Part shown: positions 26,916-36,041 of the stretch, in pieces
Layout: each line of letters begins with the position of its first letter
Position numbering within the stretch: the first letter of the stretch is position 1
Assembly (NCBI GenBank): GCA_002938195.1
Contig: PTKX01000007.1
Coordinates: forward strand, 1-43,082
Source of the DNA: Alphaproteobacteria bacterium MarineAlpha5_Bin7
Lineage (GTDB): Bacteria; Pseudomonadota; Alphaproteobacteria; HIMB59; GCA-002718135
Length of the DNA stretch: 43,082 nucleotides
Reading direction: 5' to 3'
Program-made: the position numbers and the translations under genes
Notes under the pieces: generated by a model
Database searches by the model: none
What the model saw: only the letters and a program-made list of their open reading frames with translations
Told to the model about the DNA's origin: nothing

Positions 26916-28037
26916 TTAAACAAACTGCTCCAGTCTAATTTTACCTTCAAATGATAGTGTAACAGCTGATACTATTTCGTCTTCCCAATTAAAATTTATT
27001 TTTTTTCGATCTTTATCAATCAATAAATTCAAAAAATTATATATATTTTTAGAGTAAAGAGCTGAAGCATCTTTTGCAACTCTCCCTGCGACATTAGAAT
27101 AACCTAAAATCTTTACATCATTATGAATAACTATTTCATTTAATTTACTTAGAGGGCAATTGCCTCCTGATTCAACAGCCAAATCTATTACAACTGATCC
27201 AGGCGCCATAGAATTAACCATTTTCTCTGTAATTAATGTAGGAGCTTTTTTTCCTGGAATTAATGCTGTGCAAATAATTATATCTTGTTTTGCTACTGTT
27301 TCTGATATTAGTGTTTCTTGTTTTTTTTTATATTCATCACTCATTTCTTTAGCGTAACCGCCTTCAGTTTCTGCGCTTTGAGATTCTTCATCTTCAACCA
27401 TAATAAATTTACCACCTAAGCTTTCTACTTGTTCTTTGGTAGCTAGGCGTACATCAGTAGCTGAAACTACAGCGCCTAATCTTTTAGCAGTTGCGATCGC
27501 TTGAAGACCAGCAACTCCAACTCCTAATATCATAACTTTAGCAGGATTTACTCTTCCCGCAGCTGTCATCATCATTGGGAAAGCCTTTCCAAATTGTTCT
27601 GCAGCATCAATGACGCTTCTATATCCAGCTAGGTTAGCTTGTGAAGATAGTACATCCATGCTCTGTGCTCTACTAATTCTAGGAATTAACTCCATACAAC
27701 ATGCTGAAATTTTTTTTTTATTTAATGTGTCAAAATATTTTTTATTTTCATATGGATTTAGAATGCCAATTAAAACACCTCTTTCTTTTATTTTTTCTAA
27801 ATCTTTCGTTTCTGGAATTTTTACGCACAAGCAAATATCGGCCTGCAAACAACTTTTTCTGTTAACTATTTTAGCTCCGAAATCAATATACTGTTGATCA
27901 GTATACCCAGAATTAATACCAGCTCCTTTTTCTATTAAAACTTCAAGTCCAAGTCGTTGAAATAATTTTAATGAGTCAGGAGTTAAGGCTACGCGTTTTT
28001 CATTATCTGTAAATTCTTTAAGGGCAGAGATGAGCAT
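26916..28037 (-). CDS. pntA1: NAD(P) transhydrogenase subunit alpha part 1
   Basis: The soluble NAD(H)-binding domain I of transhydrogenase, related to alanine dehydrogenase. The 373-aa product starts KEFTDNEKRVALTPDS and contains the proton-path-linked LIGILNPYEN, SRAQSMDVLSSQANLAGYRSV, the Rossmann VMILGVGVAGLQAIATAKRLGA, and PGKKAPTLIT. Its ATG lies 11 bases after a TATAAT on the minus strand that overlaps the end of the ABC1 gene. It begins the pnt operon. Confidence 0.96.
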   Translation of the reverse strand: MLISALKEFTDNEKRVALTPDSLKLFQRLGLEVLIEKGAGINSGYTDQQYIDFGAKIVNRKSCLQADICLCVKIPETKDLEKIKERGVLIGILNPYENKKYFDTLNKKKISACCMELIPRISRAQSMDVLSSQANLAGYRSVIDAAEQFGKAFPMMMTAAGRVNPAKVMILGVGVAGLQAIATAKRLGAVVSATDVRLATKEQVESLGGKFIMVEDEESQSAETEGGYAKEMSDEYKKKQETLISETVAKQDIIICTALIPGKKAPTLITEKMVNSMAPGSVVIDLAVESGGNCPLSKLNEIVIHNDVKILGYSNVAGRVAKDASALYSKNIYNFLNLLIDKDRKKINFNWEDEIVSAVTLSFEGKIRLEQFV

Positions 28038-28048
28038 AATTGCTTATA

Positions 28049-28054
28049 ATTATA
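28049..28054 (-). promoter_or_regulatory. Consensus -10 box before pntA1
   Basis: On the minus strand TATAAT ends 11 bases before the pntA1 ATG, overlapping the last codons of the ABC1 gene. No good -35 was found. It would give a leader of only about four or five bases. Confidence 0.35.
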
Positions 28055-29384
28055 GCCTAGCTAATTTTAAAGCTTTTTGTTGTCGTTCCATGAGTTTTTT
28101 TTGATTAAAATTTTCAATTAAATTATGAAAAATTTTATACCAATTTACTTCAGCTCTTAAATGCATAAAAACTGAACCTAAACCTACGGCTGCTCTATCC
28201 ATAAACACAAATTCTTTTGGAGGTTTAATTCCTCCTAATTTTTTAAGTTCTCTATGAACTTCTGAAGCGACTTGGGCTCCATAAACTCCACTATCACTTT
28301 CTTGTATTTTTTGAACTTTATCATGCATTAAAGGGGAGTAAAGAAAGTTTGCCCATTTGTTTAAGACAGATAGTTTAGCTTTAGTAATATCTTTAAAACC
28401 CCACTGTTCATAAGCGAAAACTGCTTTGGCATTATCGTTCTTTTGCAAAGCAAAATATAAATCAATAACACCTTGAATAAATTTACCATCAAAAATTCTC
28501 ATACAGCCAAAGTCATACAAATTAATACTATGATCATTTTGAATAGAATAGTTGCCTAAATGCGGATCTCCGTGAATAACACCATATTCATAAAAAGGTT
28601 TATACCACGCATAAAACATATTTTTAGCCAAGACATTTCGAACTTCTTTTTTTGCATTTTTATAATTTAAAATAGGATCCCCTTCTAACCAACTCATTGT
28701 CAATAATCTCTTTGAAGACAATTTATTATAGGTATCTGGGACATGCACAAAATTGGTTTTATTAAATATATTTCTAAATACAGTCATCAACTTTATTTCT
28801 CTTTCGTAATCTAGCTCTTCTTTCAAACGTTCTGTAATTTCTTTGTAAACTTCTCCAGTTTTAATAGCCTTATTATAACTCTGATAAATAGAAAATATCA
28901 TTTTTAATTGTGATAGATCTGCGCTCACTGCTGAAGCCATATCTGGATATTGTAATTTGCAAGCTACTATTTGGTTGTCTTGTAAAATAGCTTTATGTAC
29001 TTGTCCCAAAGAAGCTGCTCTTGTAGCTTTTTTATCAAATAATATAAAATTTTTTTGCCAATTAGGAGATAATTCTGTTGCCATTCTTCTTTTAACGAAA
29101 AGCCAACCCATAGGGGGTGCATTTGATTGAAGATGCATAAGTTCCTTTGAATACTCATCTGGTAAAAGGTCTGGTATAGTAGCTGATAATTGTGCTACTT
29201 TCATTAATGGACCTTTAATGCCTCCTAATGCTGATCTAATTTCAGCTGCATGTTTATCTTTGTCTAGTTTAACTCCTAAATATTTTTGTCCTGCTAATTG
29301 AGTCGCAAGTTTGCCTACAACACCACCAACTTGAGCATATCTTTTGAGTTGTTTGGATAACGACTTAGATTCTTTATCAACCAT
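28050..29384 (-). CDS. ABC1/AarF (UbiB-like) atypical kinase
   Basis: A 444-aa member of the ABC1/ADCK atypical kinase family, whose UbiB/Coq8 members support ubiquinone synthesis. Present are the nucleotide-binding region ACKLQYPDM, VIHGDPHLGNYSI (catalytic loop) and YDFGCMR (metal loop). The family's KxGQ reads KVAQ here and the alanine-rich loop reads RAASLGQVHKA, so the regulatory elements are altered. The sequence looks like a distinct alphaproteobacterial subgroup of soluble ABC1 proteins; there are no C-terminal membrane helices as in UbiB. It lies between pntA1 and pepF. Confidence 0.88.
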   Translation of the reverse strand: MVDKESKSLSKQLKRYAQVGGVVGKLATQLAGQKYLGVKLDKDKHAAEIRSALGGIKGPLMKVAQLSATIPDLLPDEYSKELMHLQSNAPPMGWLFVKRRMATELSPNWQKNFILFDKKATRAASLGQVHKAILQDNQIVACKLQYPDMASAVSADLSQLKMIFSIYQSYNKAIKTGEVYKEITERLKEELDYEREIKLMTVFRNIFNKTNFVHVPDTYNKLSSKRLLTMSWLEGDPILNYKNAKKEVRNVLAKNMFYAWYKPFYEYGVIHGDPHLGNYSIQNDHSINLYDFGCMRIFDGKFIQGVIDLYFALQKNDNAKAVFAYEQWGFKDITKAKLSVLNKWANFLYSPLMHDKVQKIQESDSGVYGAQVASEVHRELKKLGGIKPPKEFVFMDRAAVGLGSVFMHLRAEVNWYKIFHNLIENFNQKKLMERQQKALKLARL

Positions 29385-29389
29385 ATAAA

Positions 29390-31192
29390 TTATTGAAGTT
29401 CTTCCAATTGATCAATTAACTCTTCAATTAAATTTAAACCTTTATTCCAAAAATTTTTTTTAGATGGATCTAGTTTAAAAGGTTTAAGTAATTCATTATA
29501 TTTTTTTGAACCCCCACTTTCAAGAAGTGTAATATATTTTTCTTGAAAATTATCAAAACCATTTTCATAGATTTTATAAAGGGAATTTACTAAACAATCT
29601 CCAAAAGCATAGGCATAAACATAGAAAGGTGAGTGAATAAAATGAGGTATATAGCTCCAATAATATTTGTATTCTTCTTCAAATTTTATAGATGGTCCTA
29701 AACTTCTTTTTTGAACATCAATCCAGATTTCGCATACTTGTTGAACACTTAATTCAGTTTTTTTTCTCTTATCATGAATATTTTTTTCAAATTCATAAAA
29801 AGCAATTTGTCTTACAACAGTATTTAACATATCTTCAACCTTATTAGCTAATAATGCTTTTTTTTCTTTTTTAGTTTTTACTTGTTTTAATATATTTTTA
29901 AAAGTTAGCATCTCTCCGAAAACACTTGCTGTTTCAGCTAAAGTCAGAGGTGTTGAAGTATTAAAATGACTTTGTTTTCTTCCTGCAAGGTATTGATGTA
30001 CTCCATGGCCCAATTCATGTGCTAAAGTTGCTACATCTCTAGCTTTTCCTTGGTAATTCACCAATATAAATGGGTGAGCACTTGCTACAGTAGAAGCTGC
30101 AAAAGCTCCCGGTGATTTCCCTTCTAAAACTGGAGAATGTATCCATGATTCATCAAAAAATTTTTTTACTATTTCTCCTATATTAGAATTAAATTCGAAA
30201 TAAGCATTTAAAATTATTTCTTTTGCATCTTTCCATAAGTATTCTCTATTATTTTGAAAAGGCAAGGGAGCATTTCTATCCCAGTACATTAATTGTTTTT
30301 TTCCAAACCACTTTGCTTTTAAACTATAATATCGATGGGATAGTCTAGGATATGAGCTAATAACAGAGCTCACCAAAGAATCCACAACTTCATCTTCAAC
30401 AACATTTGATAAATTTCTGGAACTAACTGGTCTAGGTAACTTTCTCCAACTATCATTTATTGATTTATCCTTAGCGAGAGTATTAGTTATAGTTGTAAAA
30501 ATTTTTATATTTCTACCTAATACTTCCCCTACAGATTTAGCTGCAATTTTTCTAACTTGTCCTTTTTTGTCTGAAAACAAATTAAATATTTCAGCGCTAG
30601 TTAATTTTTTATTTTTATATGGAAAATTCAAAGAAGCAATAGTATCATCAAATAGTCTAACCCATGCGCTATATGAAGTAATGCTTTTTTCTTGCAATAA
30701 TTTTTCAGTTTTTAAATCTAGCTGATAAGTCTTAAAAGACCTTTTATTAATAATCCAATTTTTATAATTTTGAAGAGATTTATTTTTTAATAATTTTTTT
30801 ATATTTTTTTCACTAATTTGGTTCAGCTCTAAAGTAAAAAAAATAATTGATGATGAATAACTGGTAATTTTTTCTTTTATTTGTTGATAGAAAATATTAT
30901 TTTTTTCATGTTTTATATTTTCAGATACAAGCAAATGAGCATATGAAATTATCTTATCCATTAATAAATCTATTTTTTCCAACTCATTAATAGCATTATA
31001 AAGTTTTACTGCGCTAAGTTTTGATACGTTTTTAAAATATTTACTTTCAAAAGATTGGGATTTTTTTCTTAAATAAATTAAATCTTTTTGAATTTCTTTA
31101 CTGTTTGGTGACTTATAAAGATCTTTCAAATTCCATACTGGAAGATTTTCATAATTTTTTGAATGATACAATTGCTTATTTTTTTGATTCAT
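29390..31192 (-). CDS. pepF: M3-family oligoendopeptidase F
   Basis: A 600-aa cytoplasmic zinc metallopeptidase that cleaves short peptides. The catalytic HExxH is HELGH in VATLAHELGHGVHQYLAG around residue 395, with the downstream glutamate in LAETASVFGEM. The GxSPGAFAASTVASAHPFILVNYQ region and the final SYIPHFIHSPFYVYAYAFGD match the PepF/M3B group. Long Lys/Asn-rich helices fill the N-terminal half. It precedes the ABC1 gene by five bases on the minus strand and is divergent from the acyl-CoA synthetase gene. Confidence 0.94.
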   Translation of the reverse strand: MNQKNKQLYHSKNYENLPVWNLKDLYKSPNSKEIQKDLIYLRKKSQSFESKYFKNVSKLSAVKLYNAINELEKIDLLMDKIISYAHLLVSENIKHEKNNIFYQQIKEKITSYSSSIIFFTLELNQISEKNIKKLLKNKSLQNYKNWIINKRSFKTYQLDLKTEKLLQEKSITSYSAWVRLFDDTIASLNFPYKNKKLTSAEIFNLFSDKKGQVRKIAAKSVGEVLGRNIKIFTTITNTLAKDKSINDSWRKLPRPVSSRNLSNVVEDEVVDSLVSSVISSYPRLSHRYYSLKAKWFGKKQLMYWDRNAPLPFQNNREYLWKDAKEIILNAYFEFNSNIGEIVKKFFDESWIHSPVLEGKSPGAFAASTVASAHPFILVNYQGKARDVATLAHELGHGVHQYLAGRKQSHFNTSTPLTLAETASVFGEMLTFKNILKQVKTKKEKKALLANKVEDMLNTVVRQIAFYEFEKNIHDKRKKTELSVQQVCEIWIDVQKRSLGPSIKFEEEYKYYWSYIPHFIHSPFYVYAYAFGDCLVNSLYKIYENGFDNFQEKYITLLESGGSKKYNELLKPFKLDPSKKNFWNKGLNLIEELIDQLEELQ

Positions 31193-31221
31193 TGTAAGTT
31201 AATCTGATATAGTTTTATAAT
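31192..31221 (+). promoter_or_regulatory. Promoter of the acyl-CoA synthetase gene
   Basis: TTGTAA (31192-31197) and TATAAT (31216-31221), 18 bases apart, form the best-looking sigma-70-type promoter in the window. The -35 overlaps the pepF start codon on the other strand. It gives a leader of about 22 bases carrying a Shine-Dalgarno. Confidence 0.5.
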
Positions 31222-31233
31222 CCAGGCTTTGTA

Positions 31234-31240
31234 GGGAGGA
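31234..31240 (+). promoter_or_regulatory. Shine-Dalgarno GGGAGGA of the acyl-CoA synthetase gene
   Basis: GGGAGGA ends nine bases before the ATG at 31250. It fixes the start codon; most genes here lack such a site. Confidence 0.7.
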
Positions 31241-31249
31241 CAAGCTTAT

Positions 31250-33040
31250 ATGTATGCTAATTTAGACAATTTTAATAGTATTGTTAGCCTATTTAATCAT
31301 CAGGTGTCAGAATTAAAAAATAAGCCATATTTATGGAGTAAAATTCAAGGAAAATATTCATCCCTTTCTTGGGAAGAAACTAAAAGTCAAGTTGAGGCTA
31401 TTTCTTCTAGCCTATTAGATTTAGGCGTTTTACAGGGTGATAGAGTCGCCATTATATCTGAGAACAGGCCAGAGTGGCAAATTGCAGATATTGCAATTAT
31501 GAGCATAGGAGCAATAACGGTGCCTGCATACACAACTAGTACCCAAAAAGATTATGAATATATTCTTAATCATTGTGAAGCAAGATGTCTGATTGTTTCA
31601 ACGGAAACATTGGCGAAAAAAGCAATACCTGCAGCAGCTAACTCTTCTAAATGTAAAAATATTATTATGATAGAAGAACTAAAAGAAATGGAAAATAATA
31701 ACGTTTCAATAGCTAGCTGGAAAAATTTATTAAAGGAAAACGAAAATAATAATATCAATCTTATAGAAAATGCTAAAAATATAAAAAGAAAAGATACAGC
31801 TTGTATTATTTACACCTCTGGAACTGGAGGGAATCCAAAAGGAGTTATGTTAAGTCACGGATCTATGATGCATAATTGTTCAGGTGCTCAAGAACTTCTA
31901 TATAATGAAATTTCAAACATAAAAAATATTCGCTTTTTATCATGGTTACCATTATCTCATTCATATGAACATACTCTACAATATTATAAAATGAGCGTAG
32001 GAGGAGAAATATATTATGCAGAGGGTATAGATAAGCTTTTACTGAATATGTCTGAAGCAAAACCGCATATTATGACTGCTGTTCCTAGATTTTATGATTC
32101 CCTATACACAAGGATTTCTCAAGGTTTAAAAAGTCAAAGCAAAATAAGTCAATTTTTGTTTAACAAAACAATAGAACTAGGAAAGAAAAAATATTTAAAT
32201 GGGGAGCTAAGTGTTACAGAAAATTTTTTTAATAATTTACTTTCAAAAATAGTTAGAAAAAAAGTAAAAAAAAGATTTGGTGGAAATTTATTAGCTCTAG
32301 TATCAGGTGGAGCCGCATTAAATTTTGAAATTGGATTATATCTATCAGCTCTTGGATTACCTTTATTACAGGGATACGGACAAACTGAAACAGGTCCAGT
32401 CATAAGTGCAAATATACCAGAAAAAATTAAGTTGGATACTGTAGGGCCTCCCCTTAAAAATACAAAAGTAAAAATTGCTGAAGATGGAGAAATACTTGTA
32501 AATGGCGAAAATATGATGAATGGATATTGGAATGATCCGGAATCAACCAACAAAGCGATAAAAAATGGTTGGGTACATACAGGGGATATTGGCGAATTAG
32601 ATAGTGATAATTATCTTAAAATTACCGATCGAAAAAAAGATATCATTGTTAACGCTGGCGGAGATAATATTTCACCTACTAGAATTGAAGAAAAAATCAA
32701 TATTCAACCAGAAATAGCACAATCTATGCTGTATGGTGATTTTAAAAACTATCTTGTTGCTATAATTGTTCCAGATAAAGAATTTATTAAAAAATGGTCT
32801 GAAGAAAATAATAAAAACTTTGATATAAAAGAAATAATAAATGATGAAGATTTCATTAAAATAATAAAGAACTCAGTAGATAAAGTTAATCAAAATGTTT
32901 CTGTAATTGAAAATGTAAGAAAATTTTTATTAATTGATGAAGAGTTTACTGTAGAAAATGATATGATGACACCAACTTTGAAGGTGAGGAGATTTAAGGT
33001 AAAAGAAAAGTATAAAGAAAAACTAGAAAATCTTTATTAA
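31250..33040 (+). CDS. Long-chain acyl-CoA synthetase (AMP-forming)
   Basis: The 596-aa enzyme activates a fatty acid with ATP to acyl-AMP and then to acyl-CoA. The P-loop is YTSGTGGNPKGVMLSH (normal glycine-rich signature), LSWLPLSHSYEH follows, and GYGQTETGPV is the adenine-binding motif. GWVHTGDIGELD, DRKKDIIVNAGGDNISP and the terminal Lys-rich domain complete the fold. It resembles FAA1-type long-chain synthetases (COG1022). Exact chain length is not predicted. Promoter and ribosome site are listed separately. Confidence 0.94.
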   Translation: MYANLDNFNSIVSLFNHQVSELKNKPYLWSKIQGKYSSLSWEETKSQVEAISSSLLDLGVLQGDRVAIISENRPEWQIADIAIMSIGAITVPAYTTSTQKDYEYILNHCEARCLIVSTETLAKKAIPAAANSSKCKNIIMIEELKEMENNNVSIASWKNLLKENENNNINLIENAKNIKRKDTACIIYTSGTGGNPKGVMLSHGSMMHNCSGAQELLYNEISNIKNIRFLSWLPLSHSYEHTLQYYKMSVGGEIYYAEGIDKLLLNMSEAKPHIMTAVPRFYDSLYTRISQGLKSQSKISQFLFNKTIELGKKKYLNGELSVTENFFNNLLSKIVRKKVKKRFGGNLLALVSGGAALNFEIGLYLSALGLPLLQGYGQTETGPVISANIPEKIKLDTVGPPLKNTKVKIAEDGEILVNGENMMNGYWNDPESTNKAIKNGWVHTGDIGELDSDNYLKITDRKKDIIVNAGGDNISPTRIEEKINIQPEIAQSMLYGDFKNYLVAIIVPDKEFIKKWSEENNKNFDIKEIINDEDFIKIIKNSVDKVNQNVSVIENVRKFLLIDEEFTVENDMMTPTLKVRRFKVKEKYKEKLENLY

Positions 33041-33327
33041 TTTTTTTTACTATTCCATTTTTCAATTTGTTCTTTTGTAGCTTTAGTTTGAAATTTATTT
33101 TTCCATTCCTGATAAGACATCCCGTAAATTAGCTCTCTAGCTTGATCATAATCAACTTTGAAACCTTTTTTTTCAGCAGCAGTAACATACCACTTGGAGA
33201 GACAATTTCTGCAAAATCCTGATAAATTCATCAAATCTATATTTTGTACATCATTTCTTTCTTGTAGATGCTTGATTAAGCGCTCTAGTACATCAGCATA
33301 TATTTCTATTTTTTGTTTTTTTTCCAT
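33037..33327 (-). CDS. DUF1244 family protein
   Basis: A 96-aa protein with the highly conserved block HLQERNDVQNIDLMNLSGFC followed by RNCLSKWY, and then ARELIYGMSYQEWK. These define DUF1244, a small helical family of Proteobacteria with no firmly known function. Two cysteines three residues apart (CRNC) could bind metal or be redox active, which is inference. It overlaps the acyl-CoA synthetase stop by four bases and is divergent from pyruvate kinase. Confidence 0.9.
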   Translation of the reverse strand: MEKKQKIEIYADVLERLIKHLQERNDVQNIDLMNLSGFCRNCLSKWYVTAAEKKGFKVDYDQARELIYGMSYQEWKNKFQTKATKEQIEKWNSKKN

Positions 33328-33403
33328 TTTCTTACTTAATTATATTAATAAATTATCTAAATTACTTACAATCTTATTTATTTTGAATTATATATAAAAT
33401 TTA

Positions 33404-34843
33404 ATGAAACGTAATAGAAAAGCTAAAATATTAGCTACACTAGGGCCAAAATCATCCTCATTAGACGTAATTGAAAAATTATTTTTAGAAGGTAGTGATA
33501 TATTTAGATTGAATTTTTCTCATAGTTCAATTGAAGATCACCGTAAAAATTGTGAAATTATAAGAAGTTTAGAAAAGAAATATAACCATCCAATTTGTAT
33601 TTTAGCTGACTTACAAGGTCCAAAATTACGTGTGGGCGATTTTATAAATCAAAAAGCGCTTTTAAAAAAAGGTCAAAAATTTATTTTTGATCTAAACAAT
33701 AAACCTGGGGATAGTTCTAGAGTAAATTTACCTCACAAAGAAATTTATCCAAGCTTATCTTCTAATACAATAATATTGATAGATGATGGTAAAATTAAAA
33801 TGCAAATATTGGAACAATCAGATGATAAATTAATTGCGGAGGTTTTAAATGATGGTCAAATTTCAAACAATAAAGGAATTAATATACCTGATGCTATTCT
33901 GCCAATTTCATCTTTAACACCTAAAGATGAAAGTGATCTTAACAAAGCTCTAGAAATGGGTGTCGATTGGATTGCTCAATCTTTTGTTCAAACAGTAGAT
34001 GATGTTAAAAATTTAAAAAAAATTATTGATTCTAAAACTTCAATTATGGCAAAAATTGAAAAACCTTCTGCAGTTAAAAATATTGAAGAGATTTTGGATG
34101 AGGCTGATGGTATTATGATTGCCAGAGGAGATCTAGGAGTCGAATTACCTCCTGAAAATGTTCCATCAATACAAAAAAAGATTATTAATAGATGTAGAAT
34201 TAAAGGAAAGCCAGTAGTTGTAGCAACACAAATGTTGGAAAGTATGATTAATAATGCTACTCCAACAAGAGCAGAGGCTTCAGACGTTGCTAATGCTATA
34301 TATGATGGATCTGATGCGGTAATGTTATCAGCAGAATCTGCTATAGGTAATTTCCCAGTAGAAACAGTAACAATAATGAATAAAATTATAGAAAGTGTTG
34401 AAAATGATAATGAAAATTATAATTTATCCTTCGAAAAACAAATAGATAGTCCAATAAAAGTTAATACTACCGATGCAATCACAAGTGCAGCCTTTACAAT
34501 ATCACAAAATTCTGGTTCTAAAGCAATAATTACTTTCTCGGTAAGTGGAAAAACTACTTCAAGAATGTCAAAAGAAAGAGCTCCAGTACAAATCATTGGA
34601 ATATCTCCCCATATTGAGACCGCTAGAAAAATTCAAATAATGTGGGGCGTACATTCCTGTCATGCTAAAGATGCGCATGATACAAAAGAAATGGTTAGTA
34701 TTGCATGCACTGTAGCTAAAGAAAAAAATATAGCTAAGCCAGGAGACTCAGTTGTTATAACCGCTGGAGTTCCTTTTGGTAATGCTGGATCAACAAATTT
34801 ACTAAGAATAGCTAAAATTATAGCTGATAAAGATCTTAGCTAA
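33404..34843 (+). CDS. pyk: Pyruvate kinase
   Basis: Pyruvate kinase makes pyruvate and ATP from phosphoenolpyruvate. The 479-aa product has KILATLGPKSS, FRLNFSHSSIEDH, ILADLQGPKLRVG, the substrate-binding IMAKIEKPSAVKNIEEI, MIARGDLGVELP, the signature ATQMLESMI and PTRAEASDVANAIYDGSDAVMLSAE. The C-terminal regulatory domain is complete. A TATAAA lies five bases before the ATG. It overlaps the aminotransferase stop by eight bases. With pfkA it supports lower and upper glycolysis in this organism. Confidence 0.97.
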   Translation: MKRNRKAKILATLGPKSSSLDVIEKLFLEGSDIFRLNFSHSSIEDHRKNCEIIRSLEKKYNHPICILADLQGPKLRVGDFINQKALLKKGQKFIFDLNNKPGDSSRVNLPHKEIYPSLSSNTIILIDDGKIKMQILEQSDDKLIAEVLNDGQISNNKGINIPDAILPISSLTPKDESDLNKALEMGVDWIAQSFVQTVDDVKNLKKIIDSKTSIMAKIEKPSAVKNIEEILDEADGIMIARGDLGVELPPENVPSIQKKIINRCRIKGKPVVVATQMLESMINNATPTRAEASDVANAIYDGSDAVMLSAESAIGNFPVETVTIMNKIIESVENDNENYNLSFEKQIDSPIKVNTTDAITSAAFTISQNSGSKAIITFSVSGKTTSRMSKERAPVQIIGISPHIETARKIQIMWGVHSCHAKDAHDTKEMVSIACTVAKEKNIAKPGDSVVITAGVPFGNAGSTNLLRIAKIIADKDLS

Positions 34844-36038
34844 GTTTTTTACAAGCTCTTTCTATACGATTACACGCTTCAATGAGTATTTTTTCATTTG
34901 TGGCATATGATAACCTAAAATAAGGAGATAAACCAAAAGCCTCTCCATGAACACCTGCGACTCCTTCGCTTTCAAGTAGATACTTCATTAACTCTTCATC
35001 ATTTTTAATTACGTTATTCTGAGGAGTTTTTTTACCTATCAAACCACTGCAATTAGGATACACATAAAAAGCACCAGCTGGTACATTACAAGAAAGACCT
35101 TCTATTTTATTGATTTTATCAACAACTAAGTCACGTCTTTTGATAAATTCGATATTATGTTTTTCTATAAAGTCTTGTTTTCCATTTAGTGCTTCAACTG
35201 AAGCAGCCATTGTAATGGAGGAAGTTGAAGTTGTGCTTTGAGATTGAATCTTATTCATTCCTGAAATAATCTCCTTTGGTCCTCCACAGTAGCCTAGTCT
35301 CCAACCGGTCATACAATATGCTTTTGAAACTCCATTCAATGTTAAAACTCTTTCTTTTAATTGTGGTTCTACAGAAGCAATGGTATTAAATTTATTTCCA
35401 TCATAAATAATTTTTTCATAGATATCATCGGTGAGAATTAAAACATTAGGATGCTTAAGCAATACTTCACTTAAAGATTTTAATTCATCGTAACTATATA
35501 AAGCACCAGTAGGATTGCTTGGACTATTTAACATTAACCATTTAGTTTTATTAGTTATATATTTTTCAAGCTGATCAGCAGTAATTTTAAAATTTTGAGA
35601 TACATCACATTCAACAAAAACTGGTTTTCCTTCTGCTAACATAACAATATCGGGGTAGCTAACCCAATAAGGAGTTGGAATAATAACTTCATCTTTAGGA
35701 TTTAGCGTAGCCATTAAAGCGTTATAAATAATATGTTTACCACCCACGCCCACCATAATTTCTTCAGGCGAATATTTTAAATTATTCTCTCTTTCAAATT
35801 TATCTATTATAGCTTTTTGTAAATCTGGAGTGCCCTTTCCAGGAACATAACGGGTCTTACCTGCATCCATTGCGCTTTTTGCAGCATTTATAATATTTAC
35901 TGGTGTATCGAAATCAGGTTCACCAGCTGCCAGAACCAAAACATCTTTTCCTTGTGCGCGTAATGCATTAGCTTTGACATTAATTGCCACGGTCATTGAC
36001 GGTTTAATTCTTTGTAATCGATCAGCTTGCAAATTCAT
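34836..36038 (-). CDS. aspC: Aspartate aminotransferase, class I/II (alphaproteobacterial AspC type)
   Basis: A 400-aa PLP-dependent aminotransferase of the Igamma-like group typical of alphaproteobacteria, which transfers the amino group of aspartate and, in some members, prephenate. AAGEPDFDTP, NSPSNPTGALYS, and the PLP lysine in LNGVSKAYCMTGWRLGYCGG are conserved; FRLSYATNEK supplies the substrate arginine. It follows the TSUP gene by three bases. The aspartate versus prephenate preference cannot be read from sequence alone. Confidence 0.92.
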   Translation of the reverse strand: MNLQADRLQRIKPSMTVAINVKANALRAQGKDVLVLAAGEPDFDTPVNIINAAKSAMDAGKTRYVPGKGTPDLQKAIIDKFERENNLKYSPEEIMVGVGGKHIIYNALMATLNPKDEVIIPTPYWVSYPDIVMLAEGKPVFVECDVSQNFKITADQLEKYITNKTKWLMLNSPSNPTGALYSYDELKSLSEVLLKHPNVLILTDDIYEKIIYDGNKFNTIASVEPQLKERVLTLNGVSKAYCMTGWRLGYCGGPKEIISGMNKIQSQSTTSTSSITMAASVEALNGKQDFIEKHNIEFIKRRDLVVDKINKIEGLSCNVPAGAFYVYPNCSGLIGKKTPQNNVIKNDEELMKYLLESEGVAGVHGEAFGLSPYFRLSYATNEKILIEACNRIERACKKLS

Positions 36039-36041
36039 AAA

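Noticed and set aside
32149-32553. 134-aa minus-strand ORF opposite the acyl-CoA synthetase
   Set aside because: Shadow of the conserved adenylation core; phenylalanine/proline-rich nonsense-like composition.
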